From contig JACKDR010000014.1 of NCBI GenBank assembly GCA_020633495.1, forward strand, positions 1-64,000: a DNA stretch of 64,000 bases, read 5' to 3'. A program made the position numbers and the translations under genes. The notes under the pieces are model-generated. The model had not been told where the DNA came from, did no database searches, and saw only the letters and a program-made list of their open reading frames with translations. Below, in pieces: positions 1 to 11,194 of the stretch; the stretch's first letter is position 1; each line of letters opens with the position of its first letter. This DNA is from Kofleriaceae bacterium. GTDB taxonomy: Bacteria; Myxococcota_A; Polyangia; Haliangiales; Haliangiaceae.

Positions 1-894
1 ATCGAACGCGTGCGCGCCTTCGAGCGGCGTGTCGTTCTCGTCGGCGAGCAGTGACTCGTACATGCGCTCGGCGAGGGGCGCGTTCGGTTGCAAGAAGCCG
101 AGCAAGCCGAGGTCCTCGGGCGCGCCGTGCAGGAGCGTCGGCGCTTCGCCGCGCAGGTCGTTGCCCACGCCTTCGTGCTTCGACCACGCGACGACTCGAA
201 CGCCCGCGAGCTCGGCGATACCACGCACGAGATCCGGCCACGGGGCTTCGGTCGCCACGAGGGTGACCGCGACCTCGCTGCGATCGAGCGCGACGAGCCG
301 CAGCCACACCGCGCGCAGCAGGCCTTCGTTCTTTCGCTCGTCGAAGGCGGGCACGCCCAGCGCCTGCGCGACGCGCACGATGCCCGAGGCGGCGGCCGAG
401 AGCGCGGGATGCTCCACCAGGCAGCCGTGCATGTCGGCGGGCGTGTGCGAGCCACGCGCGAAGCTTCCGAGCACGAGCCGCCCCGGTCCGCCGAAGGCGA
501 CGCGTTTGCTGCTCACGCGGTAGCCGAGCTCGCGACCGTCGCCGATCACCGCGTCGACGCGAAGGCCGAGCGCTTCGAGCGCCGCCTTCTTCTGCGCGCG
601 TTGCGCCTCGCCCGAGAGCGGCATCAACGGGCAGCCTCCGCAACGACCGTCGCGGCTCTCGTGCTTCGCGCAGGCGACCGGCACGCGCTCTCCCGCGCGC
701 AGCTCGATCAGGCGACCGTGCGCGACGGGCCCGCCCTTCGAGACGTGCTCGATGCGGACGAGACCACGCTCGCCGCCGAAGAGGCCGTGCACCCGCACCT
801 CGCGTCCTTCCGCGCGCGCGATGCCTTGGCCTTCGAGGTCGACGTGCGTCGCTTCGAGCTCGAGATGGTCGCCACCTTTCACGGCGCCGAGCAT
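1..894 (-). CDS. 23S rRNA (uracil-5)-methyltransferase, RlmD/TrmA family, 3' part cut by window edge
   Basis: I translated the minus strand from an ATG at 894; the frame stays open to the window edge, so only the N-terminal 298 residues are visible. Residues 1-65 look like the TRAM RNA-binding domain of this family. Cysteines at about 75, 85, 88 and 158 (CAKHESRDGRCGGCPL, then MHGCLVEHP) match in spacing the four [4Fe-4S] ligands of E. coli RlmD. LGFLQPN near residue 275 fits the family's GF.Q.N motif before the SAM-binding domain. The catalytic Cys and SAM site lie outside the window, so whether it is the RlmD, RlmC or TrmA type cannot be decided. It lies 73 bp downstream of the kinase gene on the same strand. 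Confidence 0.8.
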   Translation of the reverse strand, partial: MLGAVKGGDHLELEATHVDLEGQGIARAEGREVRVHGLFGGERGLVRIEHVSKGGPVAHGRLIELRAGERVPVACAKHESRDGRCGGCPLMPLSGEAQRAQKKAALEALGLRVDAVIGDGRELGYRVSSKRVAFGGPGRLVLGSFARGSHTPADMHGCLVEHPALSAAASGIVRVAQALGVPAFDERKNEGLLRAVWLRLVALDRSEVAVTLVATEAPWPDLVRGIAELAGVRVVAWSKHEGVGNDLRGEAPTLLHGAPEDLGLLGFLQPNAPLAERMYESLLADENDTPLEGAHAFD

Positions 895-967
895 GGCACG
901 TGCGACGCGTCGGGGCCGGTCGCGCGGCAGGAGCGCCGTGCTCCCGCGAGCCTCTGCACCCGCCGAG

Positions 968-3145
968 TCACTGACGTTCCAGGTCCGCCAGCCGCACGAA
1001 CGCGCGTGTCTCTTCGCCACCGCCCCGCACCGGGATACGCGTGCGGTACCGAAGGCCGTCGGCGTCGACGAGCTCCACGCGCAGCGCACCGCTCGGCACC
1101 TGCACCCGACGCAGCGGCGTGCGGCCCAAGCTCACCCGGCCGACGAAGACCTCGGTCGGTGGATCGGTCTCGAAGGTCAACGAGCCGTCGGCCGTCTCGG
1201 GGTCGATCACCGTCGCCGCTTCTTCGAGGCGCGCCATCACGGTCTCGGTCGCGCCCGCGCCGAGCGTGATCGTCTGCTCGTGCGGGTCGAAGCCTTCCGC
1301 GCTCACGACCACCACGTGCTCGCCCGGCGCGAGGCCGGGAATCTCGAGCGGCGTGCTTCCACGCGGCTCGCCGTCGAGCGTCACCTGTGCGCCCGCCGGC
1401 AGGCTCGTCACGAGAATCGCGCTGCCCGTGCGCGGCAGCGGCGTCGCACGCGAGGTGTCGTCGACCTCGGCCGCCGGTTCGGCCCACGGCTTCCACACGA
1501 AGACACCGACCGCGCCGAGCGCCAGCACCGCCACCACCGAGAGCGCGACGAGCCACGTGCGGCTTCCTCCGCTGCTCGTGCTGGGGACCGGGCGGGGCGG
1601 CGCGACGCGCGCGGGGCGGCTCGCTGGCGTGGGTGCCGGGCGTGGGGTGGAGGCACGCACCGCGGCGGGGGTGTCCAGCTTGAGCGGTGCGACGTCGAGA
1701 GGCGGCCCGGCCAGGGGATCGAACGGATCGCCGCTGCTGACCGTGATCTTCGGGGCCGCGGTGGGTCGATGCGACGATCTCGGCGCCAGGTCGATCGGAG
1801 GAAGATCGAGCTCGCCGATCTCGAGGTCGAGCTCGCGCGTGCCGCTCGGGGCGCTCGGTCGCGGTGGCGCGCCGAGCACGACGCTCTGACCGAAAGGCAT
1901 CGTGTCCACGCGCGGACCACGCTCGGCTTCGGCCGCGAAACATCGGGCGACCAGCTCGGAGATCTCCCGCGCGCTCGCGGGGCCGCCGTGGCCGCGAAGC
2001 CACGAGAGCAACGCGTCTCGGAACGCGGCCGCCGACTGAAACCGTTCGCGGGCGTCCTTCGCGAGCGCTTTGCGAAGCGCGGCTTCGAGCTCGCGCGAGG
2101 GCGCGTCGACGTAGCCCGAGAGCATCGGCACCGCGCCGTCGAGGATGTCGTTCATCGTCTCGGCGTCGGTCTCGCGCCGGTAGAGGCTCTTGCCGATGAG
2201 CGACTCGAAGAGCACCACGCCGAGCGCGAAGAGATCGGCGCGTGCGTCGATCGACTCCGCGCGAATCTGCTCGGGCGCCATGTAGGCGAACTTGCCCTTC
2301 ACCACGCCGGCGCGCGTCTCGTGTTGCCGCGCCTCGGCCTTCGCGATGCCGAAGTCGAGCAGCTTCACCTCGCCGTCGTACGAGATCATCACGTTGTGCG
2401 GCGAGATGTCGCGGTGCACGAGGTTCAGCGGGCGACCGTCTTCGTCGACGAGCTGATGCGCGTGCGCGAGCGCGTCGGCGACCTTGGCGCCGATGGTCAC
2501 CGCGAGCCGATCGGGCACCCCACCGAAGTCGCGCGCGCGTCGGATGAGGCGACCGAGCGGCACGCCGTCGACCCACTCCATCTCGAGGTAGGGCTGCCCG
2601 TCGACGGCCCCGCGGTCGCTGCAACGCACGATGTTCGGGTGGTCGAGCAGGAGCCCGAGCTTCGCCTCGTCCTCGAACATCGCGCGGAAGTCGTCGTCGT
2701 CCGCGAAGTGCGAGAGGATCTTCTTCACCACGAGCGGACGGCCCGAGGTGCCGCGAGGTCGCGCGAGCAGGACCTCCGCCATGCCCCCGACCGCCAAGCG
2801 TCCGAGCACGTCGTAGGGGCCGAAGGTGCCGATCACCGGCAGCATGCTTCCTCCTCGGGGGACCACGTCGGTCGGAATCGGCGAGGGGCGGGAGGCCGCG
2901 CGGGCCGCGGCTGGTTCCAACGCTGGCCGCATGCCGCGTGGGGTCGCCTTGGGCGAGGGATCGATCGCGGGGCGGGCGGTGGCGCGTGGCGGGGTCAGCG
3001 AGGGGGTCGGCCGATCCTCCGGCGCGCCGCGGGGCGGTGCCGCGGTCGGTCGGGTGCCACGTCCCGAAGGCGCACGAGGTGCAAGGATCGCCTCCGCATC
3101 GACCACGGCCTTGTGTCGCTCGGTCGGGTCTTCCTTGCCTCCCAC
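968..3145 (-). CDS. Ser/Thr protein kinase with transmembrane segment and C-terminal PEGA domain
   Basis: Membrane-anchored Hanks-type kinase of 725 residues with a GTG start. A Pro/Ala-rich N-terminus (1-105) precedes the kinase domain (about 108-380): glycine loop GRLAVGGMAEV, VVKK lysine near 141, catalytic HRDISPHN (Asp 246), DFGIAK (Asp 264) and YMAPEQ. A disordered linker is followed by a single membrane segment at about 530-551, then a PEGA domain (about 576-640, ending motif VTLDGEPRGSTPLEI) and a second weaker beta repeat to the C-terminus. The kinase is predicted to be cytoplasmic and the PEGA part outside the inner membrane, the usual myxobacterial layout. It is a close paralogue of the next upstream gene; substrates cannot be inferred. 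Confidence 0.9.
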   Translation of the reverse strand: MGGKEDPTERHKAVVDAEAILAPRAPSGRGTRPTAAPPRGAPEDRPTPSLTPPRATARPAIDPSPKATPRGMRPALEPAAARAASRPSPIPTDVVPRGGSMLPVIGTFGPYDVLGRLAVGGMAEVLLARPRGTSGRPLVVKKILSHFADDDDFRAMFEDEAKLGLLLDHPNIVRCSDRGAVDGQPYLEMEWVDGVPLGRLIRRARDFGGVPDRLAVTIGAKVADALAHAHQLVDEDGRPLNLVHRDISPHNVMISYDGEVKLLDFGIAKAEARQHETRAGVVKGKFAYMAPEQIRAESIDARADLFALGVVLFESLIGKSLYRRETDAETMNDILDGAVPMLSGYVDAPSRELEAALRKALAKDARERFQSAAAFRDALLSWLRGHGGPASAREISELVARCFAAEAERGPRVDTMPFGQSVVLGAPPRPSAPSGTRELDLEIGELDLPPIDLAPRSSHRPTAAPKITVSSGDPFDPLAGPPLDVAPLKLDTPAAVRASTPRPAPTPASRPARVAPPRPVPSTSSGGSRTWLVALSVVAVLALGAVGVFVWKPWAEPAAEVDDTSRATPLPRTGSAILVTSLPAGAQVTLDGEPRGSTPLEIPGLAPGEHVVVVSAEGFDPHEQTITLGAGATETVMARLEEAATVIDPETADGSLTFETDPPTEVFVGRVSLGRTPLRRVQVPSGALRVELVDADGLRYRTRIPVRGGGEETRAFVRLADLERQ

Positions 3146-3322
3146 GCCGCGAGGGTACCCAAGGGCAGGGGGCGCACGCTACGTCCACCGCACGGGAGGC
3201 CCGTCAATCCAGGGGTTTCCCGGGCGTCCACCCCGCCGCGAGCTCGATCGGGGGCGCTGGACCCAGGCTTCTTCGAAGAGGCCTCGTCCGCCGACCGACG
3301 TGGGTCGCGAGGCGGAGTGAGC

Positions 3323-5653
3323 TCACTCCAAGACGACACGAAGGGTGCGGGTGCTGCCGTCGGCCACGTCGACGGAGCCCTCCCAACGTGGGCCCCCTTC
3401 GCCCTGCACGACGACCTGCTGCGCACCCGCGCCGAGGTTCGTGAAGGTCGCGGGCGAGGGCACGGCGGGCGAACCGTTCACGCTGACCGGAGCGCCCGGC
3501 GGCACCGTCACGACCGTCAGGGTCGTCGGACCGTTGGTGGGGCCGCCGATCAAGGCGAGCACCGCGAGGCCGACCACGACCATCGCGAGCAGCGTCGCCA
3601 AGAGCTTCCACACCCGCCCCGACGTCGAGGGAGGCGCGACGTTCGAAGGCGTCGGGGTCAGTCCGCGGCTCCCCGTCGGATCCGAGCGGGTGGGCACCGA
3701 CGCGCGCATCGGGGTGACCGACGGGCGATCGGGCATCGGCTGCGCGCGGGGTTGGCTGCGCAAAGGCGCACGGGTCGGCTCCGAGGGACGCGAAGGCCGA
3801 GCGGGTTGCGGCGCCGGCATGCGGGTCGGCTCGGGCACCTCGACGTCGATCTCGACCGGGGGCGCGTCGGGCACCGGAAGGTCCGCGAAGAGTCCGAGTG
3901 GGTCCTCGGCCTTGGCCTGCGGTCCCGCCGCTGGGGGCACCGTCACGGGCGCCGGAGGTGCGAGCGACGCGGGAACGACGGGCGCGGGTGCTTTGGGCAC
4001 GTCGTCGATGACGCCATCGCCGAAGAGGTCGTCCATCGAGAGGCGCGGCTCGGGCTCGGGCGCCTGCGCGGGTTGGGGAGCCAGCACGGGTTGGGGAGCC
4101 TGTGCGGGTTGGGGTGCCTGCGGCTGCGCCACCTGCGCGCTGCGCGATCCGGTGGTCGGCGGCGCGAGGGTCGGACGACCGTCGGGCACCGCGTCTTCTT
4201 GGCGCGCGCGGCTGCTCGAGAGGTCGTAGCTCGCGCCGAAAGGCGTCGAGTCCACGAGCGGCGCTTCGAGCTCGTCGCGGAAGAGGTGTTGGACGAGCGC
4301 CGAGATGCGCTCTTGGCCCACGTCCTCTGCGCTGCGCGACACGTATTGCTGGAGCACGTCGCGCATGGCGGCGGCGGTCGGGAAACGCGCGCCGGGATCC
4401 TTCTGCAACGCGGTGCGCAGGATCGCTTCGAGCTCGCGCGGCGCGCCCGGCAGCTTCTCCTGCAACGAGGGCACCGGCTCGGCCACGATCGCGTGCATCG
4501 TCGCGGCCTCGGTCTCGCGACGGTAGAGGCTCTTGCCGATCAGCCCCTCGAAGAGCACGACGCCGAGCGCGAAGATGTCGATGCGGAAGTCGAGCGCCTT
4601 CCCTCGGCATTGCTCGGGCGCCATGTAGGCGAACTTGCCCTTCACGACGCCGGCGTTCGTGTGGTGCGCCTGCGTCTCGGCCTTCGCGATGCCGAAGTCG
4701 AGCAGCTTCACGGTGCCGTCGAAGTCGATCATCACGTTGTGCGGCGACACGTCGCGATGGATCAGGCCCATCACGTTGCCTTCCGCGTCGCGCGCCGTGT
4801 GCGCGTAGTGCAGGGCGTCGGCGACGCGGGCGACGATCTCGCACGCGACGGGGTAGGGCAGCCCGCCCTTGTCGCGCGCGCGTCGAATCAAGCGACCGAG
4901 GGTGACGCCGTGCACCCACTCCATCGCGATGAAGAGCTGCTTGTCGATCTCGCCGAAGTCGAGGAAGCGGCCGATGTTCGGATGGTCGAGGGCGGCGCCG
5001 ATGCGCGCCTCGTCGAGGAACATCTCGACGAAGTCGTCGTCGCGGGCGTACTGCGCGAGGATCTTCTTGATGACGAGCGGCTCCGCGCCGGGGCGCCGCG
5101 CGAGAAGGATCTCCGCCATGCCGCCCATCGCGAGTCGGCCGAGGATCTCGTAGGGGCCGAAGACGCCGAGCACCGGCATGTCGACGCCGCGTTTGCGGGC
5201 GAGCACGCCGTGGGCGTCGGCCAGGGGCGAGATGCGTGGGGTGCGGGGGCCGCCACCGCCGATGGGCTGCCCGGGCTTGCGCATCACGACCTCGCCGGGT
5301 CGCCGACGCATGCCGGTGTCGGGCGCGGGGGCGTCTTCGATCGGACGCGAGCCCGAGCCCGAGGGCGGGCGGCGATCGACTTCGGCGGGGGGCAAGGAGA
5401 TGCGGCGCGCACGCGGTTGAGAGCCGAGCGGCGCGGGGTCCGAGCCGCGCGGCCCCGGGCTCTGCGAGGCGCTGGGCGAGGGAACGGCGCCAGGCGAGGA
5501 ACGCCGCACCGCTTGCGGCAGGCCGACCTCGTCGAGGAGGGCGTCGGGGATCTGCTTGCCCGGCGAGGTCCAACCCGGGGCTTGCGAGACGCGCGCGACC
5601 TCCGCACCCCCACTCGGGGTGCTGGGGCGACCGCTTCGCTCCTCGTCGGACAT
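3323..5653 (-). CDS. Ser/Thr protein kinase with transmembrane segment and PEGA-like tail
   Basis: A 776-residue kinase with the same architecture as its downstream neighbour. The N-terminal 160 residues are Pro/Arg-rich and probably disordered. The kinase domain spans about 165-435, with GRLAMGGMAEI, VIKK (Lys 196/197), HRDVSPHN (Asp 301), DFGIAK (Asp 319) and YMAPEQ. The following 240 residues are low-complexity, including tandem QPAQAPQP-type units. A membrane helix (LLATLLAMVVVGLAVLALI, about 685-705) precedes a short PEGA-like domain with PPGAPVSVNGSPAVPSPATF. Both kinases share the unusual stretches KGKFAYMAPEQ and IGKSLYRRET, so recent tandem duplication is likely. The 177-bp gap to the downstream paralogue leaves room for its own promoter. 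Confidence 0.9.
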   Translation of the reverse strand: MSDEERSGRPSTPSGGAEVARVSQAPGWTSPGKQIPDALLDEVGLPQAVRRSSPGAVPSPSASQSPGPRGSDPAPLGSQPRARRISLPPAEVDRRPPSGSGSRPIEDAPAPDTGMRRRPGEVVMRKPGQPIGGGGPRTPRISPLADAHGVLARKRGVDMPVLGVFGPYEILGRLAMGGMAEILLARRPGAEPLVIKKILAQYARDDDFVEMFLDEARIGAALDHPNIGRFLDFGEIDKQLFIAMEWVHGVTLGRLIRRARDKGGLPYPVACEIVARVADALHYAHTARDAEGNVMGLIHRDVSPHNVMIDFDGTVKLLDFGIAKAETQAHHTNAGVVKGKFAYMAPEQCRGKALDFRIDIFALGVVLFEGLIGKSLYRRETEAATMHAIVAEPVPSLQEKLPGAPRELEAILRTALQKDPGARFPTAAAMRDVLQQYVSRSAEDVGQERISALVQHLFRDELEAPLVDSTPFGASYDLSSSRARQEDAVPDGRPTLAPPTTGSRSAQVAQPQAPQPAQAPQPVLAPQPAQAPEPEPRLSMDDLFGDGVIDDVPKAPAPVVPASLAPPAPVTVPPAAGPQAKAEDPLGLFADLPVPDAPPVEIDVEVPEPTRMPAPQPARPSRPSEPTRAPLRSQPRAQPMPDRPSVTPMRASVPTRSDPTGSRGLTPTPSNVAPPSTSGRVWKLLATLLAMVVVGLAVLALIGGPTNGPTTLTVVTVPPGAPVSVNGSPAVPSPATFTNLGAGAQQVVVQGEGGPRWEGSVDVADGSTRTLRVVLE

Positions 5654-5883
5654 CCCACCGAGAATACACGGCTCCTCGCGACGCGCGAGCGCTCTTCAGG
5701 AAAGGCGCAGCACTTGTCGGGGGGTGTCGGACGGCGCGTCGGGAAACGCCGGGACGTGCACTCGTGAAGCGCCCCGTGGCTCGGACGGCGCGTGGGGGGG
5801 CGTCGGAGGTCGCGGGACCGGCGATCGTTCGGTCGGCAGCGCGCTGAACGAGATTCAGCACGTGCGATCCGCTCAGGCCACCT

Positions 5884-7278
<1,395 letters not shown>

Positions 7279-7286
7279 GGCACCTC

Positions 7287-7319
7287 AGAGCATGAATCAG
7301 TTGCACTGATTCATGCTCT
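7287..7319. promoter_or_regulatory. Perfect 15-bp inverted repeat upstream of the response regulator
   Basis: Arms at 7287-7301 (AGAGCATGAATCAGT) and 7305-7319 (ACTGATTCATGCTCT) are exact reverse complements around a TGC loop. It sits between the start codon of the regulator (7278) and a REP-like hairpin element. It could be a dimer-binding operator or an mRNA hairpin. On the minus strand the outer arm also contains a mini reading frame of five codons (MNQCN) behind GAGAAGAGC. Confidence 0.55.
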
Positions 7320-7375
7320 TCTCTTTTCTCGAGGGAGCGGCGCGCTCCCTCCCCCAACCGGCAAAGCCGGATTGG
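7305..7375 (-). repeat. REP-like dispersed element, copy 1
   Basis: About 70 bp containing two hairpins: GGGAGC/GCTCCC and CCAACCGGC-AAA-GCCGGATTGG. The same sequence with a few indels recurs inverted at 16,970-17,035. In both places the TCATGCTCTTC end faces the start of a gene read in the same relative direction (the response regulator here, mutY there). It resembles REP-type intergenic repeats; I do not know a named family. Confidence 0.5.
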
Positions 7376-7392
7376 GGCCCCCTCCCACCACC

Positions 7393-7438
7393 GAGCGCCA
7401 CCACCACTCGCACGGAGCCGTGCAACTGGTGGGCGCTC
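7393..7438 (-). terminator. Long hairpin directly after the FG-GAP gene stop, possible terminator
   Basis: An imperfect stem of about 20 bp (7393-7415 against 7418-7438) ends at the base before the minus-strand stop codon at 7439-7441. The position fits transcription termination or mRNA protection, but no T tract follows on the minus strand, so intrinsic termination is uncertain. Confidence 0.4.
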
Positions 7439-8877
7439 TCAGAGCGGTTGGCAGCGTCCGCCGTCGGCCACCGCGTCGCCCGGCAATTCGGAGCAGAGGA
7501 AGGCGAAGACACGATGCTCGCCCGGTGCGCCGAGCACCGGTTCGTAGCGAGGTTGCGCGGCGGTGCCGGTGCGAACGAACGCGGCTTCTTCACCGAGGAA
7601 CGCGCCGTTCGAGAGGCCCGCGACGTAGAGCGCGACCGCACCCTCCGTCGTCGGTCCGGTCGGCGTGCCGCGAAGCACGAAGCCCGCGCCGGTCGTGCCT
7701 TCGGGCGTGATGCTGCGCGGGGCACCGACGAGGAGATCGTTCGTGCCGTCGTGGTTCGCGTCGCCGACCGCGAGCGAGGCGCCGAAGCCGTCGCAGGTCG
7801 CGTCGGTGCCGGTCGGGCACGCGAGCGTCGTGGTGGTCGGGTCGTCGCTCGCGTCGCCGCTCGTGCAGCCGAGCGCGTCGCTGCCGTCGCCCGCGTCGCT
7901 CACGCGAAGCATGCGCACACCCTCGGCGGTGCCGACGAAGAGCTCGGCGATCCGTCGGCGTTGGTGTCGCCGAGGGTCATGCCGAAGCCGTCGTCGAGCG
8001 GCCCGAAGGGCGAGCGCACACGCACGCCGTCGAGGCACGCGAGCGCGCGCACCGTGAGCGCGGGGGCGCCGCCGATCAGCGGATCGGTGAAGAGGCCCAT
8101 CGCGTAGAGCACGACCCGCGACGCGCCGGGCGCCGCGGCGGCGATCAAGACCGCGTCCGAGTCGAGGCCCACGCCCGCGGCATCCGCGTGCGGTGCGGTG
8201 GCGAGCGCCGTACCGAGCCGTGCGCCGGCGGAGAGCCCCACGTCAGGCAACGGAATTGCCGCGGTCGCGATGCCGTCGGGGGGCAAGCGATGAATCTGTC
8301 CGACGTTCTCGGCGCCGGGGGCCCCGACCAGCACGGGGCCATGCACCGAGCCCGCGGGCATCGAGGCGAGCGAGGTGCCGTAGCCGACCCCCTCGACCTG
8401 CATCAGCGGCGTCATGCCGCTCGCGGTGCTCTCGCATTTGATGCGGAGGCGACCTTCGCCGGGCGTCGCGCCGAGGCCGACGTTGACCGCGCTGTACATC
8501 AAGCAGTCTTGGCGGCCCTGCCATTGCGGAAGGTGGGCGAGCGCGGCGCTCGCCCCGGCGTCGCAATCGGGCGTGTCGGTGCCGATCTCGTCGCAGCCTT
8601 CGAAGCGGCGCCCGAAGTTGCCGATCTCGCCGCCGTGCCACGCGTCGTGCACGCCGAAGGGGGTACCGGGGCCGGCGCTGATCGCGACACGCGCGATCGC
8701 GGTGCCGTCTTCGAGCGTGCCCTCGTACGCGGTGAGCACGCTGCCGTAGCCGCCCTGCGGGTAGCCGTTGCCGGGCGTGAGGGTGACGACCGTCGCGTCG
8801 TCCTCGAGCTCGCTGAAGGGCGCCAGGCGGCAGCCGGTCAGGGAGAGGACGAGGGAGGTGAGCAGGAGAAGACGCAT
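7439..8877 (-). CDS. FG-GAP repeat lipoprotein, one frameshift near 7,945
   Basis: The frame from the ATG at 8877 begins MRLLLLTSLVLSLTGCRL, a lipoprotein signal with lipobox LTGC. It runs through FG-GAP-like blocks (GAPGAENVGQIHRL, GFGMTLGDTNADG) until about 7,945, where it jumps frame and continues ELFVGTAEGVRML, GFGASLAVGDANHDG and DLLVGAPRS to the stop at 7439. GD.N.DG..D..VGAP units are the calcium-binding repeats of integrin-type beta-propellers, so this is probably a cell-surface lipoprotein propeller of about 480 residues. The interrupted repeat resumes exactly on the other side of the break, which suggests a one-base sequencing indel. It starts 2 bp after the stop of the upstream gene. 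Confidence 0.75.
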
Positions 8878-8879
8878 GC

Positions 8880-10250
8880 TCAGAAGCTCCAGCGCATCTC
8901 CGCGCCACCGGCGCGGTTTCGAAGGTCGAGGCTCGGCACGAAGGTCCAATCGCGCGGCTCGAGAGAGGTGCCCTCGGAGTCCGGCAGCGGGTCGCGCACG
9001 AAGTAGTAGACGGAGAGGATGCCGAGCAGGGCCGCGAAGCCGAACGCGGCGTCGGCGGCGATCGAGAAGACCTTGCCGCGGAAGATCCGGTCGTCGCCGT
9101 CGCTGAGGATGCCGAGGCGGCGGTCGCGATCGAGGTCGTCGCGGAGGTTGTTCGAGAGCACCGCGAGCGCGGCGCCGCCTCCCGCCGTGAGCACGCCGAG
9201 GGTCAACGTCGCCCACGCGCCGCTGCGCGACACGGAGGGCCGAAGGCGCACGCGCATCGGCGTGAGCTGACCGCGCTGGAGATCGATCGTCTCCTCGTAG
9301 TCCTTCATGCCGTCGTGGCTGACCGTGGGGCGTATTGCCCTCGACGCCGTCGACCGAGACCATCGCGCCGGGCACGTTCGCCACCATAGGTGCGCTTTCG
9401 GCGCAGTAATACGTCGTCGCCGATATCGGCTCCGCATGGCGAACGCTCGATCGAACGCGGTAGTGCCGCTGGTGACGGGTTCTGATACGGCATCTCGCCG
9501 CCACGCCCGGCTCCTTCGGTCGTCAGCGAGTAGACGCTCGCGCCAGCAGGTGCTGACCACCGGAGGAAGCCGAGGAACTCGCCTTGGCTCTCGGGGATGG
9601 CGACGTAGACCTTGCCGGCGCGAATGCGCATCAGCCGGATGATGGTCTGGTAGTCGGGTGCTCGACGCTGACCTCGTACTCGCCTTCGATCGATTCTCCC
9701 GCGAAGAACCAGAGGGCCGGGCGGATATCTACGACCATAAGCGCACAGGGTGATGCACCGAGGCGTCGGAAGAGATCGTCTCGACCGAGCAACGACTTCG
9801 CTTCGGCGGCGGCGGCTCGGGCGGGGCGCGGGCGTCGTCTCCATGTAAGGGGTCTCGGTGGGGTCTCAGTCGGATTCTCCGTGGGGTTCTCCGTCAGGTC
9901 TCGGTGGGGGTCTCGGTCGGAGTCTCCGGGGCAGCAGCGCAGACGCGTGACGCGTCCGCGCGCCTCGACGTCGCTCGCGTCGGGCTCGGCCTGAGGTGCG
10001 TAGAACCAGGTCGCCTCAGGGGAGATTGCCGAGCGCTCGTAGGCGATGCCGGCGTTGCCAGGAACGCGCGGAGACGGACGCGCTCGGTACGCTTCGAGGA
10101 ACGCGCGGCGCTGTTTCAACGCTCGCCCTGCGCCCCGCGCTCCGCCGCCTCGCGCGCCTGCTGGAGCAGCTCACTCTGCGGCAACCAGCGCGGCCGAGCA
10201 CGGCGAGCGACGCCAGCGCGAACAGCGTTCGGTGGGGTGTCGCTCTCGAT
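8880..10250 (-). pseudogene. TPR/PEGA membrane protein, broken into several frames
   Basis: Pieces in three minus-strand frames read as one protein. A signal-like stretch (RTLFALASLAVLGRA, near 10,215) comes first, then SELLQQAREAAERGA and RRAFLEAYRARPSPRV..NAGIAYE, a TPR-like helix pair (about 10,070-10,150). A Pro-rich linker follows, then a PEGA-type domain (VPGAMVSVDGVEGNTP, near 9,340) and two membrane segments in the clean C-terminal part (TLTLGVLTAGGGAALAVL and AAFGFAALLGILSVYYFV). The last 140 residues to the stop at 8880 are continuous. This layout is common in myxobacterial envelope proteins. The number of breaks suggests sequence error. The start is approximate. It is co-directional with the FG-GAP lipoprotein, probably in one operon. 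Confidence 0.55.
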
Positions 10251-10612
10251 CCTCCGTCCGGCGCGTGCCGGCGCGCCAGGCATAACCGCTCGACGCCCCG
10301 CCGGGTGGCCGAGACCGGCCCGACGGGGCATGCTACACCGCGATGGGCGCTCGCGTCGTAACGCCACCCTCCTCGGGTAGGGTGGGTGGGTCCCTTGGCG
10401 AGCGACCACCTCCGCGTGCCGTCGGCGCTCACTGCTCGGTCGCTTCTCCCTTCGGTCTGGCTTCTCTCCTTCGAATCGCTCACTAGAACACGGCGCTGAC
10501 CTCTTCTTCCCCGCTCCCCCTCCGCGCTCAGCTGGCTCCGCGCGCTCCTGCCTTGAGCGCTCACGCAGGCGTCGTGTAACGCTGCTCGGCACGTTCGGTC
10601 CAGGCGAAGGCG

Positions 10613-11090
10613 ATGCCGGAAGGCGAGCCGGCGCCGCCGGTGCAGGTCGCGCTTCGTAGCGGTGGGGAGTTGATCGCGGCATCGCGGCGAAGTCGTCGTG
10701 GTGCTAACTACCTGGGCCTCTTGGTGCCCACCGTGCCGCGCCGAGGCGCTAGCCCGTGCTGGCGCGCCCAGGCGTCTCACCCGCGAGGGGCAGGGCACGC
10801 GTGGTCGGTTTGGCGATGGATTCGCGCTCCGTGCCCTTCGCGACCCGGCTCGGCATGACCTACCCGATGGGGCTCGTGACGCCGGAGATTCAGGCCGCCT
10901 ACCACGTCGAGATGTTGCCCACGACGGTCGTGATCGATCGTGAGGGGCGCATCGCGTGGAGCTACGTGGAAACTAGCGAGAGCAAGCGGCCAGGTGCTCG
11001 GCAGGTGCTCGCGCAGCCGGCGCCCGACGCCCTGAGGGCGCTCCCGACGCGAGCGAGGAGGACGTTCGATCAACGCGGGAGCACCGCGGG
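10613..11090 (+). pseudogene. TlpA/ResA-type thioredoxin-fold protein, frameshifted
   Basis: Three plus-strand frames join into a TlpA-like domain. PPVQVALRSGGEL (from the ATG at 10,613) is followed by VVLTTWASWCPPCRAEA with the WCPPC redox motif (about 10,690-10,745). Then come VVGLAMDSRSVPFATRLGM and AAYHVEMLPTTVVIDREGRI (about 10,800-10,955), which carries the cis-Pro loop typical of the fold. Family members reduce disulfides, often for cytochrome c maturation. At least two indels break it. No signal peptide is evident in the visible N-terminus. The gene on each side runs the other way. Confidence 0.6.
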
Positions 11091-11194
11091 ACAATGCGAA
11101 CGAACGTGCGCGGTCGCCGCCTCCGCCACCCCATCGATCGTGAGCCGGAAATGGAGCTCGTCCACGCGCCCGGCTCGCAATCGCCGATCCAGGT

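Noticed and set aside
752..5767. 1,671-codon open frame on the plus strand
   Set aside because: It is the antisense shadow of two clear kinase genes; high GC removes stop codons, and the protein is Arg/Ala/His-rich without domains.
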